The translations under genes and the position numbers were made by a program. DNA of 64,000 nucleotides. Origin: Eudorina sp. 2006-703-Eu-15. Its lineage: Eukaryota > Chlorophyta > Chlorophyceae > Chlamydomonadales > Volvocaceae. The stretch lies in the NCBI GenBank assembly GCA_003117195.1, contig BDSI01000012.1:682001-746000 (forward strand), written 5' to 3'. Under the pieces are notes generated by a model that saw only the letters and a program-made list of their open reading frames with translations, was not told where the DNA came from and made no database searches. This document shows, one piece after another, positions 33,644 through 47,070 of this stretch (position 1 is its first letter; the number at the start of each line of letters is the position of its first letter).

Positions 33644-36600
33644 TCACCAGCCGCCCCGTGCCCGGGTGAACAACGTCCGCTGCTGCGCCGCGCCCTCCTC
33701 GACTCGCTCCCGCTCCCACGCGCGAGCACGCGCCCCGCCTCCTCCGCCATTCCCCCTGCCGGAGGCGCCGCCGCCCGCCGCGGCCCCCGGCCCACCCGGC
33801 CTGCCACCCGCCAGAACCAGCAACTCCGAAAACTCAAACCCCACGCGCTCCGCCAGCCCCGCGTCCAGGCTCGCCACCGCCATGTAAGCCCGCGTGCGCT
33901 CCCCCGGCCGCATCCGGCCCAGCTGCGGCGCCACCGCCCGGACCAGCCGAGCCAGCCACTCCGCCGGCAGGGGCCACTCCAGGAGGGCCAGGCCGCACAG
34001 CACGCCCAGCACGGCATCAGGGTCCATCTCCCGGGGCAACCCGTGCGATGCCCGGGCCCCAACGGTCGTGCTGCCGCCGCCGCCGCTGCTTCCGGACCCC
34101 GCCCAGTCGTCCACCGCCCGCAGCGCCGCCGCCATCCACGACGCCGAGGGCTGCACTCTGAGGTGACCCAGGCTGAACAAGAGCACCCCCAGGGTTTGGT
34201 CCGACACGGCCGCGCGGCGTCCGGGCGTACGGAGGTGCGGCTCGACGGCGCGCAGCAGAGCACGGACCCACGGGTCGGGCGGTTGTACGGCCAGCGCGGA
34301 CATGGCCCACAGCATCATGGCCGCCTCCTGCGGCTCCGCCTCGGGCAGTGAGGGCGCACTGACGGCCAAGAAGCGCTGGAGCCAGTCGGCGGTGAGGCCG
34401 GAGGCGGCCCAGCTGGCGGATTGCGGCAGGGGGCCAACCAGCTGAGGAGCCTCTGAGGGGCCTGTCTGCGGCTGAACCTGCGGCTGAACCTGCGGCTGAA
34501 CAACCTGTGGCGGCGGCAGCTGCAACGCCCGCTCCGGGGAATGCTGCGCCACCCGACCCTCCGGCGGTTGCTTCTGCTGCTTCTGCTGATGCTGCCGACC
34601 CACCTGCTCCTCTTGTTCCTGCGACTTCAGGGGGGCCACCGGCGACTGCGCCTCCACCTGCTGCTGCTGCGGCGGCGGCGGCGTTGAAGGCAAGGCCGAG
34701 GCAGCTACCCCCTCGGACCGTCGCCCCTCGCCCTCCTCGGCACTTCGACCGTCGCGCCGCCGCGACTGCACCTCCGGCTGCACCTCGAGGGACCCCTGCC
34801 GCGCCGCCGCCATCTCCGCCCGCCGCTGCGCCAGCCGCCCGCTGCGCGTGAACTCGTCCATACTGCTGCGCGCCAGCCAGCCGCCGCCGCCGTCCCGACG
34901 GAGGCGCTCCGCGGCCGCTAGCTTCCGCGCGCGCGCGACGCGCACCGAGCTCACCGCCGAGGCGGCGCAGGCATGCAGCAGCGGCGCCAGTGAGCGGACG
35001 TGCCGCGGCGCCCGCGAGAGCGCCCTCCGCGCGTGCTGACGGACGAGGTCCTGACACCAGGCGGACAGCTCCGACCCACGGGTCGGCGGCACGTGTTCGG
35101 GCAGCGCCACCGCCACCGCTTCCAACGTCATCACCAGGGCCTCGACGCCCAGCGCCGCCGGCGGCGAGTCCCATGGGCCCACCGACCCATCGGCCCCGTC
35201 CACGTCTGCGCCCGCGCCCGCGCCGCCGCCGGCTCTGACCGCGCCGCCGCCGTACTCGGTCCGACCGTACGCTTGCTGCAGCCGCACCAGCAGCCCATCC
35301 AAGGACTGCGCCAGTCGGCGCTGATGCGCGGCTGTAGCAGACCACAGCGATGACGACGACGGCGCGGCCCAGGCCGCCGCCGGCGAGCCGACCCCTGCCC
35401 AGCCGCCGCCGCCGCCCATATCGCTCGCCAGCTCGGCGCTCATTCGAATGGCAGTAGCCGCCGGCAGCATCAGCTGATGACGCATTCCCTCTCCCTCCGT
35501 CTCCCCGTCGGCTCCCTCGTCAAAGTCCTCGCCCTCGAGTGCTACTGCTGCTGCTCCTGCGGCGGCGGCGGCCGGCGGCCTCGCGCGTGCCAGCCAGCGC
35601 AGCAGCACCGCACCCCCGTGGCAGGCCTGGACTAGCTCCCCAAGTTCGTACCGGCCGTGACGCAGGTACGCTTGCTCCACCAGGGCCACCGCCGTGCGGG
35701 CCAGATCCGCAGAGGGCCGCAGCTGCCCGCTGAGCCGGCCGAGGCCGCGCAGCACCGCCGCCGTCTCGGCGGGGGAGAGGTCGGCGGCGCGGCGCGCGAG
35801 CCACGCCGCGAGGCGCCCCTGGAGCTCGTACGGCAGTCGCAACCGCAGCCGCGCCGCGGCCCAGACACAGTTGGCCTGACCCTGTGGAGACATCTCCGCA
35901 AGCCGTTGGCCCCAGAGCCGGACCAGCATATCCCCTTCCGCCGCCGTCACGAGCGAGCCGCCGCCTCCGAAACTGCTGTCCCCCCCAACGGCATCTTCGC
36001 CCCTGTCAGCGCCCGCCGCAGCGTCGGCACTCTGAAGGCCGCCCGCATCAGCCAGTCGAATGCTGGCGCCGCCGCCGCCGTCGCCGCCGGCCCGCGCTTC
36101 CGCCAGTGTGGCGATCGCCCACATGGCCATAGAGACATCTTGAGGTGAAGACACCGCAGGCGAGCGCCGAAGCGGATCTAGTACGGCAAGCACGACTCGC
36201 CGTACCATCCCGATCCCCGCGCTCGCACCCTCCGCGGGGCCGAGGCCAGGGCGGCTGCCGGCTGGATCGCCCTCCCCATGCGACGTCGCGACATCACCCC
36301 CATGTGAACAGCTCGGCTGACACCCAGGGAGGTTTTCCGGGGTAGTAGTCTTCTGCTTGGCTGCCAGCTCCACCGCCCTCTCCCCCGGGTCGCTCCTCTC
36401 AGCCCAACGGGACGGCCCATACGCGCCAGCACGAGGCCGGTCGCCGGCGCCGCCCCCGGTCCCTCCCCGCGACCCCCGCGGCTGCGGTACCTGAGACCCC
36501 GTCCCCGACGCCTGCGGATTCCTCCGGCCCGTCTGCCCTCCTCCGCTGGCTTCCCCGGGGGCCGCAGCAGCTCCAGCTCCACCAGCAGCTCCACCAGCAG

Positions 36601-39451
36601 CAGCTGGCTGCGACTCGCGCGCTGCTGCGCCGCCCTCCCAGCCCCCGCACGTGCTCCCCACCCCGTCACGCTCTTCAGCTCCGCATCCCGGATCGCCAGC
36701 GGCCCCCGCACGCGCGTCGGCCGCCGCGGAGCCCGAAGCGGTGAAACCCGTTCCCCGACGGCGCTCCATCCCCCCGCCCGCAGCACCTGCCTCCGGCCCG
36801 CCGGCCTGACGCAGAGGCAGAGGCGGAGGCGGAGCTGCCCTAGAGGCTCCTGGCTCCCCACCAGCTCCGCCACGCGGCAAGTTCAACGACCTCACGTCAG
36901 GCCCCTTATCGGGTCGGAAGACCACCGGTTGCATCGCTGCCACCTCGGCTTCAGCCGGGGCCTGGGCCTCGGGCTCCAGGGGTCGTCCTTCAGTTGCCGT
37001 GCCCGCCTCGCCGTCCCAAACCCCCCACGCCCCCGACCCTAGCTTGGCCTGCCAGGCCAGGGCCCACAGCACGTTGACCCTCTCCTGGAGTGCCATGGCC
37101 GGGAGGCTGCGCTCCAGGGCGGGTGCCACGTCATCCAGGAAGGCGTGCGGCAGCGGGAGGCGGAGTTTGCTGCAGCCCCACAGCAGGTTGGAGAGCTCCT
37201 GCGGGCTGAAGCCGACGCGCTGAGCCGCGGAAGGAGGCGGAGGAGGAGGAGGAGGAGGAGGGGAAGGGGAAGCTGGGGCGGGATGCTGCCCGGCGGGCGA
37301 CGACACGGGCGCGCCGCCTGCCGCCGACAGGTGTCGGCGGCAGTTCCCGAGGAACGCGTCGAACCACTCCGGCGGCGGCAACAACTGCGCGGCGAGCCAG
37401 AGCGGGCAGCAAACACACACACACACACACGCAAACACACGCAAACACGCATTTCTAAACACACACGCGAACACGCATTGCGAAACACACACGCAAACAC
37501 GTGGGTGGGTTCCTCATTCAACACACACGCACGCACACACGCACGCGCTGAGAGGCGGAAGGGTTGCAGCAGGCGCGGCGGGAGTTAAGGGTTCGCGCAC
37601 TGGAACCGAATCTAAACCGCGGAAAAGCTACGGTTGACGATTGGTGCACGAAACTCAAGCCATCGGGGCGTAAAGATGCCAACGTGAATTCTGTACCAGA
37701 GCCCATCAGCCCGAGCGAGGGTCATCTTCTCATACGGTCAGACGATAGCCTCCCTTTCATACACACACACACACACACATACCTGCCAGTTCCGATGTAC
37801 ACCCCTGCAACCGGGCTGAGAACGAGCATACCCCAGGGCGCAGGCACGCCCCAGTCATGCCCCAGCCCGCCGCCTTCCCTCCGCAGCGACTCACCTGCAG
37901 GCGTGCCAGGCTGAGCATGCTGTTCGCCAGCTCCTGCGGGCCCGCCGTGTCCAGCCCCAGCCGCATCTGAGCCGCCAGAAGATCCCGGTACGGCACCCCG
38001 ACGCCTCCCGCAGGCGGCGGTGTCGAGCCCGCAGCCCACACCGCCGCGCCCTCTGCACCCTCGCCCGCGCCCGCAGCCCCGCCCGTCAACAGCAAGCTCC
38101 AGGCCCACAGCAGGTTGGACAGCTCCTGCATCTTGAAACGACCCCGCCTCAGCAGAGGAACGCACGCGCGGGCATGTGCTGAGAGGAAGGACAGCGGATG
38201 CAACTGCTGCCCCTGCGGCTGCTGCCCCTGGGGTTGCTGCCCCTCCCCGGCTCTGGACGACGACTGCGCGACCCGCGGGTCGGCGGGCGCGGGCGCGGGC
38301 ACGGGCCCTGGCCACAAGCACGCAACGTGCGAGGCTGCGAGTCCCGGGGGCGCCGCCGCCGAGGCGGCGGTCCGTGCCCCCGTGGCAATCGCCGCCCAGC
38401 CGTGCAGCAGGTTGGCCAGCTCCTGGGCGCGGAAGAGGTGCAGCTGCGGCGCTGCCGCCTGCAGCACCGCCGCGAGGGCCTCGTCACGGCCCGGCAGCCC
38501 CGGCGGCCACTTGCCCAGGGCCCAGGCGGTGTTGCCAAGCTGGCGGGGCTCAAAGTACGGCAGCTGCTCGTGGACACGGCGTAGGAGCGCTGCGAGGAAT
38601 TCACGCGTGGTAGGGGGGTCGGAGGGTTTCATGGTGTTGGGGCTGGGTGGCGGGGCGGGGCTCGTGGCTGCGGCGTCCACCCCGTCGTGACGATGAGGCG
38701 GCTCTGCCTGCGCCGGGGGGGACTGATCGGATTGGGTGACGGGATGGGGGCTGCTGGGGGCGGCCGCGGCGGACAGCGCGGCGGCTATGGCGGGGTCGTC
38801 CGCCGCCAGCTGCGACAGGTGCGTCACCACCGCGCTGACGTGGATGTGGTTCATCTGGCTGCCGTACTGTCGGAGAAGACGCTGAAGCCGCGAGATGGTG
38901 TGGGAGGATTTGATCCAGGAGGTAAGCGCGGCGGGATCGGGCGCGGCTGGCGGCGCGGGGGCGGGGTGGGGCCCCATCGATTTTCGAGCCCCTCGCGTGT
39001 TGGGTGTTGTTGCGCCACCCGCGGCGCTGCTGGAAGCCGCATGCCCCGACACGGCATCCAAGGCGACTGATACTGCGTAGACGCTAAGAGAGTCCTGGTT
39101 TAAGCTCGGTGGTGGCGTGTGATGCGTCGAGGTTACGATGGAGGACGACCGCTGGGACGTCACCGACGGCAAGCGCGCGGCAGCCGTGCCGAAGTCGCCA
39201 CCTGTTCCATCTTGCATCGGCGCCAACAGTGTGACAGCATGCTTCGACACCGGATGCGCGGGTTGCGCACATTTCGATGGCACCGACGCTCGTGAAAGAG
39301 CCTGTCCAGGACAAACGCGGATCCGTTAGCATTTTGCTTTCCAGAACAGCAGCCGTGAGTCAAGCGAATAACGCAAGTCTGCGAACGTGGCGAGGCGCAA
39401 GGATACCTGAGACCAAGGCGAGTGCCAGTGTCCGGAGGGCCCGACCACCAT
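33644..39451 (-). CDS. Octatricopeptide-repeat (OPR) protein, probable organelle RNA factor
   Basis: OPR proteins bind organelle RNA and control processing, stability or translation of chloroplast transcripts. Exons on the minus strand: 39451-39407, 39301-37895, 37384-33644, giving 1730 residues. The last two exons are firm; the short first exon is chosen because it supplies the only in-frame ATG upstream and its phase fits. The N-terminal part has the typical OPR entry SRLQRLLRQYGSQMNHIHVS. Then follow degenerate 38-residue repeats: LPYFEPRQLGNTAWALGKW, LFRAQELANLLHGWAAI, KMQELSNLLWAWSLL, LLPPPEWFDAFLG, FSPQELSNLLWGCSKLRLPL, and near the end PSASWMAAALRAVDDW and LPAEWLARLVRAVAPQLG. Long Gln/Gly/Ala-rich spacers separate the repeats. 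The PPPEW form recalls Chlamydomonas Tbc2, but orthology cannot be claimed. No RAP domain is seen at the C-terminus. Confidence 0.78.
37385..37894 (-). repeat. OPR intron with CA-type microsatellites
   Basis: The intron between the second and third OPR exons carries CA dinucleotide tracts near 37410-37500 and 37760-37780. It also holds a minus-strand block resembling the C-type intronic repeat near 37501-37520. Confidence 0.6.
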
Positions 39452-41083
39452 TAATATCCCTACGGAAACGCGGAGTTTGTAACATTTGCAGAACACAGCT
39501 CCTTTGATGGAAAAGGGCAGGGCTTTGGGCGGCGAGCTCACCCGACGCAAACAAGCGCTAGCTCCGTGTCAATATATCATCTGCACGTTGCTTAGGGATG
39601 AAGAAAATGCTTGGATCGCTTGCTGCCCACGATGTCGCTGCTCGCCGGCACCTGCTCGACTCTACGATTAGGATGTGATCAATAGAAAATTTCTTAACGA
39701 GTGATAAATGAGGAAAACAATATATTGCAAACTTTTACAAGCGATCCTTGCAACGCCTTGCCTTGAAGATGGGCTGGATCTCTAGATACTAGAACATGAT
39801 GCATTGTCCGGCACGCCAGTGGGCACAAAATGTCCTCAAGGTAATCGAATAAACATGAATGTGTTCGCAGCAAATATATCCAAGAGCGAACGAAGAAACT
39901 GGCAAGGACATGGCCGTCCCTTGGGACACTGTCACCCCATCGAAATGGCACGGTTCCTGCCAAAAAGTTGAAGGGCGACTTTGCCGCAGACGGATAATCC
40001 GCCCCAAATCTCATAGGTCTTGCGGAGCCATAAGATACGGTAATGACCGATCACAGCCCCTTCTACCCCGCCGGTGTCTCACACAATAGGTGACGAGATC
40101 AAAACATGACGAACCCAGACCAGCATAAACCTGCACATGCCTCGTGCAAAGGTGCAAAGGTCTCCTGCCATATAATACCACGCATCCTTGCAAGTACAGC
40201 TGTACGAGGAACAAACACTCCAAAGACGTCCAGAGAGCGCACCCGCTTGAAGCAGCCGCCTCCCTCCTGCTTAGTGCACCCTACGCGGCCCGACCGCCGG
40301 GCCTCCTGCCGATCTGCCCGCTCCCGTCAGACTGTCCAGCGGGGCCCGGCCCGGCCCGGCCTGGCCTGGCCTGCCCCCACACATCCATCTCACTTCGCCT
40401 GCCGCATACCCCGCTGCTGCTCCCGCCATCCGCCGGCCTCGCCCTCCCTCCTGCCACTCCCACCTTGCGCCTTGCGAGGGCCCTCCGCCTTTTATTCCGC
40501 CATCCATCCATCCATCCATCCATCCATCCATCCATTCAGCTTCTAACAGCCGCCTGAATTTTCACGAAAATCGACCACCTCACCGGCATCCCTCACGGCA
40601 TAGACGTCACGGCCGTACAGCCCAGGTCCTGCAGCGAAACAAATAGCATCACCGGCTTCCCGGGCATCGTAACAAGCACGGCTCCACGGCTGGACGGAGC
40701 CCCTAACGGTCCCTAACGGTTCCTAACGGTCAAGTCGCTCCGATAAGGAAATACCAGCCCCCCCAAGCCCCACCGGACGGAGCCTGTGAACGAGCGACTC
40801 ACATGACTCATTTATTCACGCAACCCGTACACAGGGCATGTGTAATATCTTTTGAGTAGGTTTTAAGGTGTAGGGTTTAGGGATTAGGTAACCCTAAAGT
40901 CCGGGCAACCAGCTATCTACCCAGCTGGCAGCACTCGTCCTGCTCCTCCTCCTACCGCACACGGTTCCCCTACCTGCCGCGTTTTTAGACGAGCACAGAG
41001 CCGGCACCCAGCGCCCTGCGGCCGGCCCCACTCCTACGCCTCCTCGCACTCCGCGCCGACAGCACTCGTCCTCCTGCTCCTAC
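39452..41083. other. Intergenic region upstream of the OPR gene
   Basis: No gene is supported. The right end is the 3' flank of the Ala/Ser-rich gene and the left end should hold the OPR promoter. It contains a CCAT tetranucleotide tract at 40501-40535, three short CCTAACGGT units near 40709-40733, and a 26-bp direct repeat whose second copy overlaps the neighbouring stop codon. Confidence 0.5.
40501..40535. repeat. CCAT tetranucleotide microsatellite
   Basis: About nine uninterrupted CATC/CCAT units. Confidence 0.9.
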
Positions 41084-41108
41084 CTACGCCTCCTCGCACT
41101 CCGCGCCG
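41033..41108. repeat. 26-bp direct repeat overlapping a stop codon
   Basis: The block starting CCTACGCCTCCTCGCACTCC occurs at 41033 and again at 41083, period 50 bp. On the minus strand the second copy encodes the last residues AECEEA and the stop of the neighbouring gene. The first copy repeats the same codons just downstream. Confidence 0.85.
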
Positions 41109-43184
41109 CTGTCCAGCCCCTCCGGTGTCGAGCTCTCGTCCCCCGCGCCGCTCCGGAACAGCGGGTTCATCGTCATCAGGCACTCCGCGACGCACCTCGC
41201 CAACGGCCCCTCCGGCCGCGCCGCGCCGGACGCCGTCCACGCCGGCAGCTGAATGATCGGGCCCCCTCCCTGGAGAGCCCCACACCCCGCCAGCCCAGCC
41301 TCCCCACCGCCCTGCGGCGGCGCCGCCGCCGCCGCTGCGGCTGCGTCTCCGCCCGCCTCTTCTTCCGCGCCGACCCAGGCCAGGCTCTGCGCCAGACTGG
41401 GTCGCTGGGAGCGGGACCGCAGCCGCCCCGCGCCGCGCGAGTGCAGCTCGTGGCGCCAAGCGGCCCCGGCGGCCCCGGAGCCGGTCCCCGCAACGCCCGA
41501 CAGGCCCACGCCCAACGCAGCAGCGACGCCCGCCGTCGTGCTCCCCCCACCTGACCTCGCCGCATCGTCGTCGTTGCAGCGCAGGCTGAGCCTGCTGCTG
41601 CACCTGCTGCTGCATCTGCTACTGCCCTCGCTGCTGCCGTTGCGGCCGCCGCCGCCGCTGCTGCCACCGACGCGCATGTGAAACTCCGCAGCCGTCGCCA
41701 GCGACGCCCAGCGACGCCGCCGGTCCAGCACCGCACCGCCGCGCGCACAAGGCCCCAGCGGGCTGCTTGAACTGAAACAGGTTCCGCCGCTGCTGCCGCC
41801 GCCGCTACTGCCGTACCGTGATACAGGATCCTGCGCCCGTGGGGACTGGTTTTCCGACGTCGGCCCCTCCGCCGGGTCGCTGTCGCCGCCGAGGCACGCC
41901 AGCACCGCCGCCACTGCCCGCGGCTGCGGCGGCGCCGCCGCGGCACTGCCGCCGCCGCTGCTGCTGCCGCCGCCGCCGCCGCTGCTGCCGCCGCGGGCCC
42001 TCACGTGCGCCACCAGCAGCGCAGCGCTCGCCGGACTGAGCTCCCCCCTGCAGGTGGTCGACGAGGCCGCAGCGCCGCCCACAGCGGCTGAGACGCCGCC
42101 TGCCTGCGCATTCAACGCATCACTGGCGGGCCTTGCCGCCGTCGTGACTGCCGCCGCCGCCGCTGCCGTACCACCACCACCGGTCGCGCTGGCGTCACAT
42201 TTGGCACCGGGGCCCTGGGTTGCCGCCACGTCCACGTCCACGGCAGCTTCCGGGGCCAGGGCGCCGTCGGAAAGCGCCGCCGCACTTGGGTGAGAGGGCC
42301 CGAAGCTGGCCTGGCCGGCGGCTGCAGCCGCAGAGGAACCGGAGCGACGAAGCTGCAAGCGAAACGAGGGCTCCGACGAGAACTCCGCCGCCGCCGGCAC
42401 CGGGGGTGCGGCCGCCGCAACCTCCAGCCAGGCGGCCACAGCGGAGGTCGCCTCCGCCACCTCGCCTGCGGGGCCCGGCGCCTGACCGTCCGCGCCGCCG
42501 CACGGCACGCCCCCGAGCCCCGTCCCCGTCCCCGACTCCGTCTCAGCCGCCTGGGCTTCGATCTCCCACCCGACCTTGGCCCAGGTCGCGACCACGGCTG
42601 CGATGTCCGCCCCGGCGGCGGCCGTACACACGCCGCCGATCTCCGCCGAGACGTCGGTTCTCGGCCCGAACGACGGGCACCCGCCGGCTTGCGTTTGAAG
42701 TGGGGTTTCCGCAGGCGGCGGCGGCGGCGGCGGCGCCGGTGGACACGTCGGTGACGCCCCGGACGTTTTGAGCGGCTGCAGCAGCGTTGCCGCCGCCGAA
42801 TGAGGACTGTTCGGCGGCGGCTGTAGCACCGGCGGCGGCGTCGCCGGCACAGCCGACAGCTCGGGCCGCACTCGACTCGCACCCTCAGCTGACGGCACGG
42901 CTGCGGCACCCACCAGCAGAAAAGGTGGCGCCGCCGGCAGGGGTGCAGACGCCATCATGCTCAGGACGACGGCGGTCGTCGACGGCGGCGGCGGCGGCGT
43001 CAGCATCGTCGACGTCAGCGGCGGCGTCGGCGTGTTTCCTTGGGACGTGGAAGCCGCCATGTCCGGCCAGGAGGGGCGTTGACGGGGGTCTCGGAGGTAC
43101 CCCCCAGCGCCCGCCACGTGTGGATTCGACCTGCCTGGATTACCCGCCCGCCCGACGAGGAGGTCCCGCGCGCTGATTGCGGAC

Positions 43185-43215
<31 letters not shown>

Positions 43216-45477
43216 TGAAGGCGCCTGGCCCTGCACCGCCGCCGGTGAGATCGCCCATTCCGCCTCCGCCTCCACTGCCAAACGGATGCCCCGCCTGAGG
43301 TATCCTCGGCGGCTGCACCGCTGGGGAGGAGCCCCGCAGGGGAGCCGCTCCAGGGAGCCTAGTGTACGGCAGGCAGCCCGACGCCGCGGGCCGCGCGTGC
43401 AGCTGCCCGCAATGGTGACCATTCGGCAGCGCCGGCGGCGCCGCGGGCCCGGCCGCGACTGCCGCTGCTGCTGCGGCGCCCCGTGCGGCCCCAGGCAAGG
43501 GCGCCGCGGCCCCGCCACTGCTGCCCGCCGGCCCCGGCGACGTCGCCGACCCGCCGCCGCCGGCCGCGTCCAAGCCGCCGCAGGAGCTGCAACTCCAGAG
43601 GGGCTGGGCCGTTGCCGCTGGCGCCGCCGCCGCCGCCGGCGTGGGTGTCGCGCCGCGCTGATTGAACGACCCAAAGACGACCTGACGGAGCCTCATCTCG
43701 ACTTGGCGCTCCTGGTACGACGCCTCGAACAGCGGCCGCGCGCCGCCATGCAGCGGCGGCTGCCGGCGGCGCGGCGGGGGCGGCGCCGCCGCGGGCAGCA
43801 ACGCGCCGTGCGGACTCGGCAGTGCCGCCGCCGGTGGTCCCGCCGCCACGTGCGGCGTCGGCGGCGCCTCCACGGCCCCGTCCTCCACGGCCACCGCCAG
43901 AACGGAGCTCACCCGCGGCGTCCCCAGCGCCGACGGCACTGCGGAGGAGGATCCTCCCCCGGACTCCGACCGCGCCTCTCCTGTTCCCAGCGCCCCCGAG
44001 CTGCTGCATGCCGCCGCCACCGCCGTCAACTTGGCTGGTTCCGTCGCCAGAGGTTCCGCCGCCGCCGCCGCCGTCGGCGTCGCCGCGGTGGCGCCGACCG
44101 GCTGACTCCTGAGCGATTGACTCGGGCAATCGCCACCCGCAGTGCTAGCGCTGTCCGTGCCCGTGCCCGTGCCTGAGCTCGCGCCGCCTTCACTGCTCGC
44201 GCGAGGAGTCTCCGGCGGACCGCGGCAGCTGCCGTCGCCGCCGTCGCCCCGCGCGCACACCAGCGGCAGGTCCTCCACCTTGGCCCCGCCCTTGCACCTG
44301 CCCTCCAGGCCCCCCGGCCCCCGGCCCCCAGCGGGGAAGCTGCGCGAGGAGTCGTGGCGGCTGCTGCGGGCGCTCTCGCGCTCCAAGGTGGGCTCCCAGG
44401 TCGGGAGCTGCCCGGGGGAGACCTTGCTGCCGTCGGGGGGCGTGGCGGTAGGGGTGGCGGTGGGGGTGGGCGGGTTGCCGCGGCCGCGGTCCGCACGGCG
44501 CGGGCTGGGGCGGGATTCGGGCGGGCTGGAGGCGGGCGCGGGTGCGGGCGGGGGCGGAAGAGGCGCGGCTGAAGGGTCCGTACACTCCGCGTCGTCGTGG
44601 CCGGGAAGGACGCCAGCGCCTGGAGGGTCGGTGCGGGGTGGGGTGGGGTGGGGTGGGAAGGAGGGCCGTCCGCAGCAACACCGATCATATATTCATATTC
44701 TCTACACGGCCAGACTCTTCCCATTTGGCAATCAGCGGTCCGACGTAACTTCGCGCAAAGGGACGTGGTTCGCCAGGTGGAAAACGGCTGCGGTGGGGGA
44801 ACGCTGCTGCGGTGCTGCCTGGGCGAGGGTCGGCGATATGGGCACAGACCTGAGAGGAGCGTCAGGGCCGGGCGCCCCCAGGCCCCTCTCCCTTGGTGGG
44901 CGAACCCAGATGGTTCCCCAGAGGGTCCCCGGGGCGTGGGTCCAGCCCCAAGCTGGGAGGCTTCCTCAGACCCCGTTGACCGCCCGACTGAGGTCCAGGG
45001 GCGGCCTCCCGGAGGATTGGAGGATTCCCGTAGGTGCGGCGTCGTTCTGACAGTCCTGGCCTTCGGGCGGGTTTCTCTACCATCCGAAACAGCGCCCATC
45101 CATCCGCGAGGGACAACAGGGCCCCGTCCCTCCCTGCCTCCGTGACTTCCTCCGTGCCTCCCTCCGTGCCTCCCTGCCTCGCAACGTCCTGTACCCTCGC
45201 TTCGCACCGCGTCCTTACCTGCTGCCACACTGTAGGAGCTGGATAGCGGGAGTGAGGCCAAGTTGCAACGGCCTGCTGTCGCCGCGGCGGGTGGAGCAGC
45301 GGTTTGGGAGGCTGGCGACGGGGCCACAGCGGTGGGCCCCTGGCCGCTGGCAAGGGAACCCCCCGACTTGGTTTCAATTTGCTTCAGGTTCCCGGCTGCT
45401 GTCGCTGTTGCTACTGGGCCGCTGCTGGCGGGGCCGCCGTCACGGCGCCGGCGCAGCCACTTGTGCAGCCGGTGCAT
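41084..45477 (-). CDS. Uncharacterised Ala/Gly/Ser/Pro-rich protein, 2 exons
   Basis: Exons on the minus strand: 45477-45219 and 44619-41084. The donor is GTAAGG, the acceptor CCAG, and the phases join to 1264 residues. The start is the only in-frame ATG of the first exon; it opens with MHRLHKWLRRRRDGG, a short basic amphipathic segment. The rest is almost wholly low complexity with poly-Gly, poly-Ala and Ser tracts. A few better-ordered islands stand out: PLFEASYQERQVEMRLRQVV, WASLATAAEFHMRVG, ASAALLVAHVRARGG, and a C-terminal segment IIQLPAWTASGAARPEG followed by LARCVAECLMTMNPLFRSG. These may be short interaction motifs. I recognise no domain and do not assign a function. A long open frame over 3.5 kb with a clean intron argues that it is real. 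Confidence 0.6.
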
Positions 45478-47070
45478 GGCGCGCTGCAGCCTTGAGCGTC
45501 CTCGATGAGGATCGGAAGATGGGCTGCCCGAAAGACGCCTATGCGCGCGGAGGTTGGTTCGTTGGTCATCCACTACGGCTGCGTGCAGGTGGACCACGGG
45601 TTGGAAGGGGTTTCGTGGAGGTCCGCAAGGCGGACAGGGAATCCCTGACCCAACACCACAATATGAGCATGGTTATCCGTCGGTCCGCCCAGGAATCAGG
45701 TGCTTGCCAAGGTTTCTGAGGAATTGGAAGCGTCCTTCGTCAAGGAGGTGGTGTGACAGCAAGGACGCAAGACAGCGAAGTCCTAGTGAAGTATTGACGG
45801 TAAAAGCATAGTTACCACGTACGTGCATGGAAGGCAAGTCAGGGCGTCGCGCAGCGCCCGGTTAAGGTCGTCCCACGGCCGTCCCAAAGGAAAAGCGAAG
45901 GCTGCTGACGGATATACTACTGAGGTAATGAGCAAGGTCTTCTTACAGATTAACAAAACTTGCGTCTACTGAAGCACAAGTTGCAATCTTCTGACAAACC
46001 CAGTGCTAAACTGCTGCGCGGAAATGCAATCAGCAGTTGGCAAGGATATTACAGGGAGAAACATAAAGTTTCAGTGGGATTTCAGAACAACTTAGATTGT
46101 GGGATGTACTGGTGGGCGGTACACGCTGGATGACATTGTTGCAAATCTGACGATTAGATAGACGTTCCAGACAAGAGAGTGCATGCCAGCTTATGATCTA
46201 AAGTGTGCAGTGAATTTTCTTATACCGATTGAATACGCGCAACACGTATCATAATTGATAAGGGTCATTTCCTGGATGAGTTATCACAGTAATAAACAAC
46301 TGAAAGTAACAATATATAGTCTGGATCAATCATGACCAAATGAGCTGCACTTAACTCGGATGGCGTCTAGCTCTACCTCAAGAAGCAGCAACGTCCTCAT
46401 GGTTGCGTTATATTTTGATTCAGGAATCTTCATATTCATATCAGCTTAGGTAAGCATCAAAACGTTAGTTCCGCAGCCCAAGCTTCACGAGGGATGAGCC
46501 GAAAGCTCTATCCGTTCACGGTCATTGTATTACGCTTGTCGCACGCGGGCATGGGGTATCTTGATTCCACCATATGCAACGATCATGCGTAGTTGCTCGG
46601 GCTCGGTGTGTGGTTTGCAGCTTCCGCAGTTGCCGACGTTACATCCCGGTTTGCCCTGTCCCCGCCGAACCTTTCGCGGCCGGGGTCTTACCTGGAGCCT
46701 CGAGGGAATCGTGTCTGTTCATACATGCATACGAAACCAGAAGGGAGACACGCATGTTGGCCTCTGTTTGGTCCTGACACTCCATCCAACTGTTGCCTAA
46801 CCGCCAGCCTATCTGCACGACGGAAAGCAATTCTGGACTTCCCTCCGCGCCCAATATGTTGAATTATTGTTTCAGGTATGATAACGGAATGGAGCGGTCC
46901 GCGGGGCTTTCCTGCCTGGCCGTAAGGCACTAAGTGCGTGGCTGCATAGCTGGCACATCTGGAACCGCCGTTGCCATCTGCTGGACGGCCGTGGCGCGTG
47001 TCCCGGCCGAGATTCCACAAACCTATTCCAGGGCCGCTGTATCTATCCGAGCCTCCTCGATAGCGCAAAT
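45478..47070. other. Intergenic region, divergent promoters
   Basis: The flanking genes are transcribed away from each other, so both promoters should be here. The part near 45830-46500 is clearly AT-richer than the genes. No protein-like frame or RNA gene is recognised. Confidence 0.5.

Noticed and set aside
40855..40905. GGTTTAGGG/CCCTAAA words resembling telomere repeats
   Set aside because: Only two or three irregular copies; not a telomeric or interstitial array.
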